Program-made: the position numbers and the translations under genes | The notes under the pieces: generated by a model | The model's database searches: none | What the model was told of the DNA's origin: nothing | What the model saw: the letters and a program-made list of their open reading frames with translations, nothing else | Source of the DNA: an uncultured Clostridia bacterium | GTDB lineage: Bacteria > Bacillota > Clostridia > UBA1381 | NCBI GenBank assembly: GCA_934489015.1 | Contig: CAKSSN010000002.1 | Span: 62,001 to 126,000 of the forward strand | Length of the DNA stretch: 64,000 nt | Direction: 5' to 3' | Shown here: piece after piece, positions 43,064 to 52,434 of the stretch | Layout: each line of letters starts with the position of its first letter | Numbering within the stretch: position 1 is the stretch's first letter

Positions 43064-46000
43064 TTAATTTAAGCTCATTTGCACCATTTTGCAAATCGGA
43101 GTCATAGACTCGCGGCTGTTCCAAAGCGCAGCTCTAACGCGGTATGCGTTTTGAAGATTTAAATTCATCTCATCAAGAGCTATTTCCTCATTGCTTTTTA
43201 TATCCTTTATTTTCACATCAATCAGCCTGCTGCCGCTATAGCTTGCTGCAATCAAAACGCACGGCTGTTCAATCTGCTCTGCAACAATCGTACTGCCGTC
43301 AAAGAATACAAACGCTGACGGCTTTTCGGACGTAAAGCTGTCTTTTCCGTTTCTGTACACCATATCGCCCGTAAAGTTCGGGAAAGCGTCCTTGCCTATT
43401 GTCTGCCGCCATATATATGTGTTGTTATAAAGTCCGCCGTTTAAAATATATGCCGCGCTACCGCTATTCCATTCCTTAACGGGCGTTGCCTTGTGATTTG
43501 ACGCACCCCAGCCGCCGAAAGGAGTCATTTCCGCGCTATACATACAGTTTTTAATGCTGTCGCTGCAATCTCTGACCGTTCCGACAAGCGCTGCCCCGCT
43601 TGTTTTGCCTGCCGCAAACGAGCTTTTAATACCGCCGAAATTCGAATTGTTGACATAGCCCAAAACGCCGCCGACATAGCCGCCCTTCTGCCCCGTAACG
43701 CTGCCGGTAAAGCCGCAGTACAAAATCGAAACAAGGTTATTTGCATAGCCCATAATGCCGCCCACGCAGTCATTCACATTCGGCAGGTTGATTGTGCCGC
43801 TGTATATGCACTGCTTAATCGTCAGCGCGCCGCCTAAGCTCTCAGAGCTGCCGACAACGCCGCCCACGTGCTTTGCAGCGCCGCTTCCGGAAATATTCAC
43901 ATCGGACACAATGCCCGAAATTACCGCGCCGCCCTTTGCATTTCCCACAGCGCCGCCGATATGCGTATAAACTCCGTCAATTGTAATCGTTCCGGAAATT
44001 GTAAAATTGCCGACAGCTCCGCCGTTTACCACGCCGAACAGTCCCTGCTTATTGCCGGACACGGCTAATGCATAATTTGTGATTTTCTTTCCTTTTCCGT
44101 CAAACTTGCCTTTAAACGAATTTTTCTCTGTACCGATTATAACGCTTTTGCCGCTCAAATCAATGTCATCTGCCAAAACCGCATTAAGCGTTTTCCCGGA
44201 ATTTATCTGACCTGCAAACCATTGCAGCTGCTCGGCATTTGAAATTTCAACAAAGCCGTCGCCGTCCGAATCAACTGCCTTTGACTCATATCCGCAGGCG
44301 CAAGTGCCGGTATCGCCCAAATCATGATTGTGCGAAACCACGCTGACAGTCTGCGAGATTTTACTTGTGTACATATTAACAAGCTTGCCATTCGAGCCTT
44401 GCAGCGCATAGCCGTCAGCTACTAAATCAGAAACCGAGCCGCCCGAAACCGTAATGTTTTCAAATATTCCGCCCGAAATCCGCGCATTTTTACCGTTTGC
44501 GGCAAGATTTTTCACCGCCCCGCCCGACACATCTAATTGCGCGGTGTTCGAGAGATTGATTTGGTTTACCGTGCCGCCCGAAACGGAAGCGCTGCCGCCT
44601 AATAAATCAATAATGCCCGAATATTCACCGTCGTCGATTTGAAGGTGCGCATTTTCATCAACCGTAATCTTATTGCCGAATTTGCCGTACTTGGCTGTAA
44701 GCTGCGATGCACCGACAAGCGAAATTTCGCCGACCGCTGCCGCGTGTTCAAGCCCAAGCTTTATTTTCGTATCACCGCCCAGTGCAAACCCGTTTTTATC
44801 CGCATAATACAGCTTGAGCAGTTTCCCCTCATTTTCTTTCTTCATTGCTTCAGCCAAAGCGTCCGAAAGACGAACAAAATACTTGTCGTCTTTAATCAAA
44901 CTGCCCGAAGTCTCTGATGAGTTATCCGCGAGCACAGCGGCATTGATAACCGCGCGTCCGTCCCTCATCGGAACATCCATATATCCGTCATCGCCTTTAA
45001 TGCGGCATTGGAACGTATATTCCCCCGGCTCGGTCGCAGTCGGGACTTCCTCTGTCCATTCTTCGTTCTCATTAAACCGATACATCATAGTGCCGCCGAT
45101 CACCTGCGGAGTCGAATATACAATCTGCTGAGGAGCACCCGTATATGTATAATACGAATAGATGTTCCATCCCATTCTTACATTGCCGTCTTCGTCAACC
45201 GCATCTTCCGGAATTACGCACGTAGGCTTTGATATTCCTATACGAATTTCAAACGGCTCCGTCTTTGTAACATATTTTTCAACAAGCAGCGTACCGGTCC
45301 CCCAGTCGAGTTTAACCTCCTTTTTGTCGAGGTATGCGGATATAACCGCATATACCTTATAAACTCCCGTTCCCGGAAATGCGTCTTTGGTAATTTTGCC
45401 GGATCTCGTAACATCCTTAACAGAGTAGCGTTCATAAGTCTTACTGTCACTATTGTAAACACTGTCATAAAAACTACCGTACGATATGTAAGCGTCAAGC
45501 TTTGTTTCACTGCCGTCCTCATTTATCATAATGAATTTTTCAATACAAAACTCCGTCATTTCATAATAGGGCGTTTCGTGTAATTTAATCGGCACATTAA
45601 TCTCGCTATATCCGGCTTTTGTCTCCACATCGGCAACCGGATCTATCTTAAACGAAACAGGGTGCACAACGGCGTTTTCCATGCTTTCCACCGCCGAAAG
45701 CTCATACCAGTACTTATCTTCGTCATTTCTGTCATCTTTTTGAATACAAAACGTGTCCTCTGTCAAATGGTCGTATATGGTTTTGCCGTCGGTTGTTAAA
45801 AGGAGTCCGTATGTTCCGCCGCCTACCTCTCCGCCTGCGCCGATTTTGCCGACAGGGATATTTCCCTTGCCCCACACGCTTGCGCCGTTTTGAATAATCA
45901 AAGCGCCGCACGTAACGTCATAGCCGTTTAAATCCAAAGTGAAATCGCCGTCAAGCGTTATGTTTTCCTCTGTCGAAACCGCCTCAAACATCAAAAGTGT

Positions 46001-47395
46001 GCACCCTGCATTTTCGGAAAGCGCCGCATTTTCAAGCGCCTCAAAAAATGTATCAAAATATTCGTCAGGCTTGTTTTTACAGATAATCTTTGCCGCATAG
46101 CTGCCCACCGACAGCGCCGCCTCGCCCGATACAACTCTCTTTTCGCCCTCACCGAAAGCAACCTTGAACGTATAAACACCTCTTTTGGCGGTTCCCTCAG
46201 ATGTAAAAATTAATTTTTCGTCCGCAAAAGCTGCCGATATGCCGCTCGGTGCATCGCCTATCCATTCAATTTGCGGAATTTCCTCCGCTTTGATATTTTT
46301 CGTAACAAGCGAATACGAAACCTCGCTGCCGGCTTCTTCAGAAAGCTCCGCACCCAAATCGGTAATTGATAGCTTGCGCTCGTTATTGCGCCATGCAACA
46401 ATCGTTTTTGCCGGAGCACCGCCGGTTGTATATTTATAGTAATTTTTAAAATTCGTACTGCTCTCATCGTCAGACAGTCTTATAGAAGTACAAACTCTTG
46501 AAAGTGATCCGGTAACGCGCTTCTCGTCTGCATTAAGCTCCGTCGAGCCACATGCAATAACTTCCCCGCCAATGTTTGAACAGTCAATGCCGCTCTTTTC
46601 ACCGACAGCATATAAAAATCCCTCGCTGTATTGCGGAAATGTCAGCTTGCCGGACGTTCCGTAATCCTTTCCGCTCGCGGTCACTCTGCCGCCCGAAATA
46701 ACTAACCCCTCATTGTTTTCGCCCCAGCCTACACTCACGCCAACGCTTTCATTGTAGTATTTTCTGCCCGACGTTGTTCCGCCCTTTGCAATCAGTTCTC
46801 CGCCGTTTATCCGAATTGTATCAAATCCGTTACACCATACGCCTGCTGCAGTCGAGCTGTTTGCAAAATCATACAGGTCCTCTTTGTTGTCGCATTTCAT
46901 CGTTCCGCCTATGGCTTCAAGCGTTCCGCTGTTTAATGTAAATGTTCCGTTTACCGCTGCGCTGTACGCACTCCAACTTACAGGAAAATACTTTGCAGTA
47001 TCCTCCGGTTCAAGATTCGCGCCGTAAACGGTCAGCTTTCCGTCACCGCTTATCACTGCACCGTTAAGCGACATTGTGTATATAGCCTTAGCGGAGCTTG
47101 TAATTACACTTGCTCCGTTTAAAATAATGCTGCATTCGGGTCTTATTAAAAAGTCCGACCCATAATCTCCCACTCTCTGTGCAAAGTCATAATTAAAACC
47201 GTTAAATGTCAGTGTGTTTGCCTCTTTATCCCACACAAGTGTGCCGCCCTTTTTGTCAGCCCATACCGTGCTTTCCGTATCGTTATCAATAAAAATTCCC
47301 TCGCCGGCTAATTTCACCGCATTGTCCGCCGCCAAAGCAGGCACGACCGAAATAGTCAAAGCAAAACTTAATATAAGACAAATAATTTTTTTCAT
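43064..47395 (-). CDS. Large secreted protein with GLUG repeats
   Basis: Protein of 1443 residues starting with a clear signal peptide ('MKKIICLILSFALTISVVPALA'). The N-terminal 300 residues are repetitive beta-strand sequence ('LNGAVISGDGKLTVYG', 'ISGGRVTASG') like carbohydrate-binding beta-helix domains. A middle part has Ig-like and strand-rich segments, and about 930-1010 a further beta-helix stretch. About 1150-1340 holds GLUG motifs ('GAVGNFTISGTI', 'GGVVGSSESLGG', 'GGVLGYVNN'). I see no LPXTG, SLH or C-terminal anchor. It is probably a surface or extracellular adhesin-like or glycan-binding protein. Confidence 0.8.
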   Translation of the reverse strand: MKKIICLILSFALTISVVPALAADNAVKLAGEGIFIDNDTESTVWADKKGGTLVWDKEANTLTFNGFNYDFAQRVGDYGSDFLIRPECSIILNGASVITSSAKAIYTMSLNGAVISGDGKLTVYGANLEPEDTAKYFPVSWSAYSAAVNGTFTLNSGTLEAIGGTMKCDNKEDLYDFANSSTAAGVWCNGFDTIRINGGELIAKGGTTSGRKYYNESVGVSVGWGENNEGLVISGGRVTASGKDYGTSGKLTFPQYSEGFLYAVGEKSGIDCSNIGGEVIACGSTELNADEKRVTGSLSRVCTSIRLSDDESSTNFKNYYKYTTGGAPAKTIVAWRNNERKLSITDLGAELSEEAGSEVSYSLVTKNIKAEEIPQIEWIGDAPSGISAAFADEKLIFTSEGTAKRGVYTFKVAFGEGEKRVVSGEAALSVGSYAAKIICKNKPDEYFDTFFEALENAALSENAGCTLLMFEAVSTEENITLDGDFTLDLNGYDVTCGALIIQNGASVWGKGNIPVGKIGAGGEVGGGTYGLLLTTDGKTIYDHLTEDTFCIQKDDRNDEDKYWYELSAVESMENAVVHPVSFKIDPVADVETKAGYSEINVPIKLHETPYYEMTEFCIEKFIMINEDGSETKLDAYISYGSFYDSVYNSDSKTYERYSVKDVTRSGKITKDAFPGTGVYKVYAVISAYLDKKEVKLDWGTGTLLVEKYVTKTEPFEIRIGISKPTCVIPEDAVDEDGNVRMGWNIYSYYTYTGAPQQIVYSTPQVIGGTMMYRFNENEEWTEEVPTATEPGEYTFQCRIKGDDGYMDVPMRDGRAVINAAVLADNSSETSGSLIKDDKYFVRLSDALAEAMKKENEGKLLKLYYADKNGFALGGDTKIKLGLEHAAAVGEISLVGASQLTAKYGKFGNKITVDENAHLQIDDGEYSGIIDLLGGSASVSGGTVNQINLSNTAQLDVSGGAVKNLAANGKNARISGGIFENITVSGGSVSDLVADGYALQGSNGKLVNMYTSKISQTVSVVSHNHDLGDTGTCACGYESKAVDSDGDGFVEISNAEQLQWFAGQINSGKTLNAVLADDIDLSGKSVIIGTEKNSFKGKFDGKGKKITNYALAVSGNKQGLFGVVNGGAVGNFTISGTITIDGVYTHIGGAVGNAKGGAVISGIVSDVNISGSGAAKHVGGVVGSSESLGGALTIKQCIYSGTINLPNVNDCVGGIMGYANNLVSILYCGFTGSVTGQKGGYVGGVLGYVNNSNFGGIKSSFAAGKTSGAALVGTVRDCSDSIKNCMYSAEMTPFGGWGASNHKATPVKEWNSGSAAYILNGGLYNNTYIWRQTIGKDAFPNFTGDMVYRNGKDSFTSEKPSAFVFFDGSTIVAEQIEQPCVLIAASYSGSRLIDVKIKDIKSNEEIALDEMNLNLQNAYRVRAALWNSRESMTPICKMVQMSLN

Positions 47396-47569
47396 ATATT
47401 CTCTCCCCGAAAGCTGATTTTACGCCGCATTTTCGTTTAAGAAGCGGCCGATAATATTATTTTACCACTTTCTTTTAATTTTGTCATCATTCCAAAGTAT
47501 GAAACCGCATAAAAATTTTAATAATTTTTTTGCAGATAAATAATCCTCATGATATGCGCAAAATAATAA

Positions 47570-47616
47570 ACGGAAGCAATATATTTTAATATCGCTCCCG
47601 TCTGTCGTTTTTTTAT
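47570..47616. terminator. Terminator-like hairpin, both directions
   Basis: A 13-pair stem (two G-T) with ACGGAAGC/GCTCCCGT arms. On the minus strand a T-rich run follows, and on the plus strand seven T residues. It probably ends the 48575-47712 transcript. Confidence 0.7.
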
Positions 47617-47711
47617 TTTCCGCCAAAAGACCTAAAGAAAATCTCGCCCCGTCTGAAAAGCATAATTCAAGCTTATCGTCCTTGAAAGCCGGGCTCATGC
47701 CTGACACTCTT

Positions 47712-48575
47712 TTAAAGCGCAAATGATATAATCTGAAGAACGAGCGCAGCTATAGCGCACGCGCCGACAACGCTTCCGACTATTATTCCCCAAACCTTTA
47801 TAAAGCGCTGCTTTCTGTTAATAGCGTCCATTTCTGCGTTTATATTCGCGTTTGCTCTTTTTATTTCAAACACGGAATCGACAAGCTTGCTCATCATAAC
47901 CGACGCTTCGTGAATTTCGTCAAACTTCGGCTGTGAGCTGTTTAAAATGCTCTCAACGTCCGTTACGTTTTTAAACACATTATCGGTTTTATCCAAAACA
48001 TCTGCAATTGCACCGGAGAGCTTCTCAAAGTTAGACTTCGACTGTGCGCTTATATTTTCAACAGCCTCGCTTGTCTGCGTGCTCTTTGACAAAATAACGC
48101 TTAGCTTATCGTCAAGCTCAACCATTAAGCTGTCGATTTCAGAGGCAAGTTCCTCCTTTGTAAGCGACGAGTTTTTAAAAAGTCCCTCCGCTTTTTTAAC
48201 AAGCTCATCAAGACCGTCGGCGCTCTTATCCTTTATTCCGTCAAGCTTATGCATAATCTGCTCATAATACTTAAATGCCTTTTCTCCGCCATCCTCATCG
48301 GATGAACTGTCATCTGCCGTGCCTTGACGCTCTTCCTCTTTTTTCGGAGTAAAGCCCGACACAATATCCTTAAACGTGTTCTTAACCTTGTGATTATTCG
48401 TAACCTCAGGATTTGAAAATCCCTCCGGAGTTATCTCAAAATCATCTATATCCGAATAATAGCAATCGTCACCGTCATAGGACATTATTTTCCCGTCCGC
48501 ATGGTCCTTGAGCTTTGCAAACACCTTTTTCCCTGCCGCAATAATCTCCTTTAAGTCACGCTTTTTTTCTCCCAT
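47712..48575 (-). CDS. Coiled-coil protein with C-terminal membrane anchor
   Basis: Protein of about 287 residues. A charged, low-complexity N-terminal half ends in a Ser/Asp stretch near residue 100. Long heptad-like helices ('DELVKKAEGLFK', 'KSNFEKLSGAIADVLDKTDNVFKNV') follow, with one C-terminal transmembrane segment ('VWGIIVGSVVGACAIAALVLQIISFAL'). ATG 48575 with a GGGGAG site is preferred over 48629. It directly follows the zinc-ribbon gene and may form a complex with it. The function is unknown. Confidence 0.7.
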   Translation of the reverse strand: MGEKKRDLKEIIAAGKKVFAKLKDHADGKIMSYDGDDCYYSDIDDFEITPEGFSNPEVTNNHKVKNTFKDIVSGFTPKKEEERQGTADDSSSDEDGGEKAFKYYEQIMHKLDGIKDKSADGLDELVKKAEGLFKNSSLTKEELASEIDSLMVELDDKLSVILSKSTQTSEAVENISAQSKSNFEKLSGAIADVLDKTDNVFKNVTDVESILNSSQPKFDEIHEASVMMSKLVDSVFEIKRANANINAEMDAINRKQRFIKVWGIIVGSVVGACAIAALVLQIISFAL

Positions 48576-48621
48576 TATAATATCTCCCCAATCATTAAGA
48601 GTGTTAAAAAATTTTGAAAGC

Positions 48622-49026
48622 TTATTCATCTTCTTTTATTTTTGCTCCGCATTTCGGACAAAAAGCATCGTCCTTACCTATAAAAGCTCCGCACCGGTCG
48701 CATACCGCCGTATCACTCAAATCAGCAATGCGCCCCTTAAGCGCGTCAAGCTCCTCTTTCAGTGCGTCAATTCTTCCGAAGGTTTCCGAAAAGTCCTCCG
48801 CCTCCGAATTATTGTTATATGCCTCATAAACAGCTTTTCCGATCGAAATGTAATATCCGTCAAGCTTGTTTTCAAGCTCGCGCGCGGAAAACTTCAGTTT
48901 TGTCTCCTGCGTTTTGGAATCAAGCCTTGACGCTGCTGTTTTGGCAAAATTGCCCGCGCTTTTTGAAACCCTGAAAGCACCGTTTTTTATTTTATCAAAC
49001 ATATCATCAACATTAAAATCTGCCAT
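48622..49026 (-). CDS. Coiled-coil protein with C-terminal zinc ribbon
   Basis: Protein of 134 residues. The first 100 residues are helical with heptads ('RIDALKEELDALKGRIADL'). The C-terminus is a zinc ribbon 'CDRCGAFIGKDDAFCPKCG'. No catalytic motif is visible. It is co-oriented with, and just upstream of, the membrane-anchored coiled-coil gene, so the two likely act together. Confidence 0.75.
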   Translation of the reverse strand: MADFNVDDMFDKIKNGAFRVSKSAGNFAKTAASRLDSKTQETKLKFSARELENKLDGYYISIGKAVYEAYNNNSEAEDFSETFGRIDALKEELDALKGRIADLSDTAVCDRCGAFIGKDDAFCPKCGAKIKEDE

Positions 49027-49180
49027 AGCTGTCAGCTCCTTTTCCTATTCTCCAAAGCTATTATATAATAAGTATATCATATATATTATGATAAATCAAG
49101 TGTTTTTTTATTAAAAATTATTTTTTTGACGAAAATCTCCAATTTTATTTTAAGTTTTTATGAACAATCCGCAAATTCAC

Positions 49181-49209
49181 TTGTAGTTTATATGCAAATA
49201 TGATATAAT
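49181..49209 (+). promoter_or_regulatory. Promoter of the Gld-type ABC operon
   Basis: TTGTAG (49181-49186), 17-base spacer and TATAAT (49204-49209), with a TTGGAGGAA ribosome binding site before the TTG start at 49246. Confidence 0.65.
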
Positions 49210-49245
49210 TAAATTTATAAATCTGAACAGTTTGGAGGAAGTATT

Positions 49246-50310
49246 TTGGATAATCACGATGAAAAAGTGCTTGAAGTAAGTAATCTGTGTAAAAATTACG
49301 GAAACAAAAAAGCGCTCGATAATGTAACCTTTTCGGTAAACAAAGGAGATGTTGTCGGTTTTCTCGGACCTAACGGCGCCGGTAAATCAACAGCAATGAA
49401 TATTATAACGGGGTATTTGTCACCGAGTAGCGGAAGCGTAAGCGTTTGCGGAATTAATACGCTTGAAGACCCGGTATCGGCAAAGAAAAAAATCGGGTAT
49501 CTGCCGGAAATCCCGCCGCTTTATCAGGATATGACCGTGCTTGAATACCTTGAATTTGTGTATGAGCTGAAAAAATGCACTCTCGATAAAAAGCAGCATA
49601 TTTTAAGCTGTATGTCGCTTGTTAAAATAACTCATGTTGCCAACAGGCTTATAAAAAATCTGTCTAAGGGCTACAAGCAAAGAGTGGGCATGGCTCAGGC
49701 GCTTATAGGCGATCCCGAAATTCTCATACTCGATGAGCCGACAGTCGGACTCGACCCGAAGCAGATTATAGAAATGCGCGACGTTATAAGGGTTGTCGGC
49801 GAAAAGCGCACCGTTATAATCAGCACACATATTCTCCAGGAAGTTACTGCCGTGTGTAACAAAGTCGTTATAATAAGCGGAGGAAAGGTGCGCGTATGCG
49901 ATCTTTTGGAGAACCTCGAAAGAAGCTGCGAAAACAAGCTCAAGGTTGTTATTTCCGCACGCTCGGAAGAGGCGGATAAAATTCTTTCGTCTATCGGATG
50001 CGAATACGAAAAGCCATCAGAGCGCGAATATATAATTCAGTCGGAAAGCGATATAAGAGAAGAAATATTCAAAGCATTTGCCGGAAGCGGAATTGTAATT
50101 ATCGAGCTTACTCCGCTCTCGCGCACAATTGAGGACGTATTCAGAGATTACACGGACGACAGTATTGCTGTGCATGAGGACGCTGCCGACGACAAACCGA
50201 ACGCACAGACAGATGATGAACAAACGCAAAGCGAACTGTCAAAAGACGAAGCGCAGAGTAATGAAAATCCTACCGAAAAGGAGAAAAACGAAAATGAAAG
50301 CAATATTTAA
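49246..50310 (+). CDS. ABC transporter ATPase, GldA-like
   Basis: ATPase of 354 residues. Walker A 'GPNGAGKSTAMNIITG' lies near residue 45, the signature 'LSKGYKQRVGMAQAL' near 140 and Walker B 'ILILDEP' near 160. The C-terminal 50 residues are a highly acidic tail. The start is a TTG behind GGAGGAA. With the following permease, GldG-like and DUF4340 proteins it forms a four-gene ABC system related to the Bacteroidota gliding GldAFG set, widespread in non-gliding bacteria. Confidence 0.92.
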   Translation: MDNHDEKVLEVSNLCKNYGNKKALDNVTFSVNKGDVVGFLGPNGAGKSTAMNIITGYLSPSSGSVSVCGINTLEDPVSAKKKIGYLPEIPPLYQDMTVLEYLEFVYELKKCTLDKKQHILSCMSLVKITHVANRLIKNLSKGYKQRVGMAQALIGDPEILILDEPTVGLDPKQIIEMRDVIRVVGEKRTVIISTHILQEVTAVCNKVVIISGGKVRVCDLLENLERSCENKLKVVISARSEEADKILSSIGCEYEKPSEREYIIQSESDIREEIFKAFAGSGIVIIELTPLSRTIEDVFRDYTDDSIAVHEDAADDKPNAQTDDEQTQSELSKDEAQSNENPTEKEKNENESNI

Positions 50311-50998
50311 AAAGGAATTAAGAAGCTATTTTCTATCCCCTATCGGATATGTTTTTATGAGCGTATACATATTTTTAAGCGCGTTTTTCTTTATAAACGG
50401 CTCTGTTGCGTATGCTTCGGCAAACGTAAAGGCGCTGTTTTCAAACGTTAATATTATTTTCCTTTTCCTCATTTCAATTTTAACCATGAAATCGTTTTCG
50501 GAGGAAAAGAACAAAAAAACAGAGCAGCTGCTTTTAACAGCGCCCGTTAAGGTTAGCGAAATTGTGCTCGGCAAATATTTTGCCGCACTGTGCGTTTTTC
50601 TCATTTCACTTGCGGTTTCGCTCGTTATGACTGCGGTTTTGTTTATTTTCGGCGATCCGCCGCTCGGCGAATGTATAGGCGGATATATCGGCTTTATACT
50701 TTTATGGGCTTCGCTGATAGCTGTCGGAATATTTATCTCGGCTCTCACGGAAAGCCAGATTATCTCCGCAATATACACCTTTGCCGCTCTGCTTCTGCTC
50801 AGCTACTTTGACTTTATCGCGGCAAAAATATCAAACAAGGCAGTAAGCGCGGTTTTTTCATCGCTTGCGGTTTTCGACCGCTTTAACGACTTTTCGGCAG
50901 GACTTTTAAACATAACAAATATAGTATTCTTTATAAGCTTTATATTTGTTTTCCTGTTTTTAACGGTGAAAGTTATCGAAAAGAAACGCTATGCATGA
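50294..50998 (+). CDS. ABC transporter permease, GldF-like
   Basis: ABC-2 type permease of about 234 residues with six hydrophobic segments, beginning 'MKAIFKKELRSYFLSPIGYVFMSVYIFLSAFFF', the signature of this subfamily. ATG 50294 follows AAGGAG and overlaps the ATPase end by 17 bases, so the two are coupled. It is the membrane part of the complex with the ATPase at 49246. Confidence 0.92.
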   Translation: MKAIFKKELRSYFLSPIGYVFMSVYIFLSAFFFINGSVAYASANVKALFSNVNIIFLFLISILTMKSFSEEKNKKTEQLLLTAPVKVSEIVLGKYFAALCVFLISLAVSLVMTAVLFIFGDPPLGECIGGYIGFILLWASLIAVGIFISALTESQIISAIYTFAALLLLSYFDFIAAKISNKAVSAVFSSLAVFDRFNDFSAGLLNITNIVFFISFIFVFLFLTVKVIEKKRYA

Positions 50999-51030
50999 TA
51001 ACCCGATTTGGTGAAGGAAAGGAGAAAATC

Positions 51031-52434
51031 ATGAAAAACAAATTAAAATTAAATGCCGCGATAACTACTGCGGCAGTGCTGATATGCGTTGTTCTGATAA
51101 ATCTGGTGCTTGGCGTTATACAAAGCAAAAAGCCGCTTAAAATAGACCTCACGCGCGAAAGGGTTTATGAGTTTTCGGAGCAGACAAAGGAGCTTATGTC
51201 AAATCTCGGCAGCGACGTTGAGGTGTATGCGCTCATTCCGGAGGATGTTTCAAACGACTATGTTAATATGATAAGGGAATATCTTTCAAAATACAAGGCT
51301 CTGTCCGATAAATTCACGGTTACATATATAGACCCATACAGCGACCCGAGCTTTGTAAAAAAATACGAAACAGCCGGAGAAGCGGTAAACATGGGCAGCG
51401 TAATTGTAACGTGCGGCGACAAATACAAGGTAATATCCTTTGACAGTATGTATTCTCAGAACAGTTATACAAATTCTGTTTCAATTGACATGGAAAAGAA
51501 GCTCACAAGCGCACTTTTAAACGTTACCGGCAGCGGCAGGACGGTTAAGGTATACTTTACGCAGGGTCATGATGAATTTTCATGCACGAATTTAAAAGCG
51601 CAGTTTGAGGATGAGGGCTACGTATGCGGCGATATAAATCTTATGACGGATGAAATACCGTCAGACACTTCAATCATTGTTATCGCTGCTCCGTCAAGAG
51701 AATTTGAAAGCGCTGAAATAGACAAGCTCGACAATTACTCGGACGCAGGCGGTCAGATGATGATAGTTGCCGAACAGGGAAAGGATATTCCGTCCGTTCT
51801 CGCTTCATACATGGCGGACTGGGGTATAACCGTAAACAATGACTATATTGTCGAAAACGATTCAAGCCATATTATAAAATCGGCATACGGCGCTATCTCA
51901 ACATCAATACTTGAAGAAAGCGATATTACAAACAGCCTTATATCGCAGAAGCTTAGCTTTGTTGCACCGGCTTCGAGAAGCATAACCGCAAAGGAAAACA
52001 ACGTATACCACACAACAATTATACCGCTTCTCAAATCTTCGGAAAAATCATTTGCAAGAAATGATCTTTCAAACATGTCATCCTCAAAAATCGACGGTGA
52101 CACGGACGGACCTCTCACTGTTTCGCTTATGGCGGAAAAATATAACGAGGAAAACACATCGAGAATGTTTGTTCTCGGCTCGCTCTACTCTGTTGAAATG
52201 GACGGAATTTTAACCTCAAGCAGCTATGCAAACGGCGACTTTATATTAAATGCCGCGTCATACATGACAGACAACGCCGGCTCGCTCGACATACGTGCAA
52301 AGCAGATAACGCCCGATACGCTTAATATTTCGCAGACAGGCGCTACGCTCGTTACAATTCTTATTCTCTTTGTGCTTCCGATTATAATAATCGGTATCGG
52401 CATTTTCGTATGGTGGCGCAGGAGGTATTTATAA
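51031..52434 (+). CDS. GldG family protein
   Basis: Protein of about 467 residues with an N-terminal transmembrane segment ('NAAITTAAVLICVVLINLVLGV'), a large extracytoplasmic domain of the ABC_transp_aux type ('LTRERVYEFSEQTKELMSNL', 'TVTYIDPYSDPSFVKKYE', 'GQMMIVAEQGKD') and a C-terminal transmembrane segment. ATG 51031 follows AAAGGAG. Its ABC partner is encoded just before it. The transported substrate is unknown. Confidence 0.88.
   Translation: MKNKLKLNAAITTAAVLICVVLINLVLGVIQSKKPLKIDLTRERVYEFSEQTKELMSNLGSDVEVYALIPEDVSNDYVNMIREYLSKYKALSDKFTVTYIDPYSDPSFVKKYETAGEAVNMGSVIVTCGDKYKVISFDSMYSQNSYTNSVSIDMEKKLTSALLNVTGSGRTVKVYFTQGHDEFSCTNLKAQFEDEGYVCGDINLMTDEIPSDTSIIVIAAPSREFESAEIDKLDNYSDAGGQMMIVAEQGKDIPSVLASYMADWGITVNNDYIVENDSSHIIKSAYGAISTSILEESDITNSLISQKLSFVAPASRSITAKENNVYHTTIIPLLKSSEKSFARNDLSNMSSSKIDGDTDGPLTVSLMAEKYNEENTSRMFVLGSLYSVEMDGILTSSSYANGDFILNAASYMTDNAGSLDIRAKQITPDTLNISQTGATLVTILILFVLPIIIIGIGIFVWWRRRYL

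Noticed and set aside
47462..47722. Open frame of 86 codons on the minus strand after the coiled-coil gene
   Set aside because: It overlaps the upstream gene, has no ribosome binding site of its own, and contains a terminator-like hairpin inside the frame. It is probably read-through sequence.
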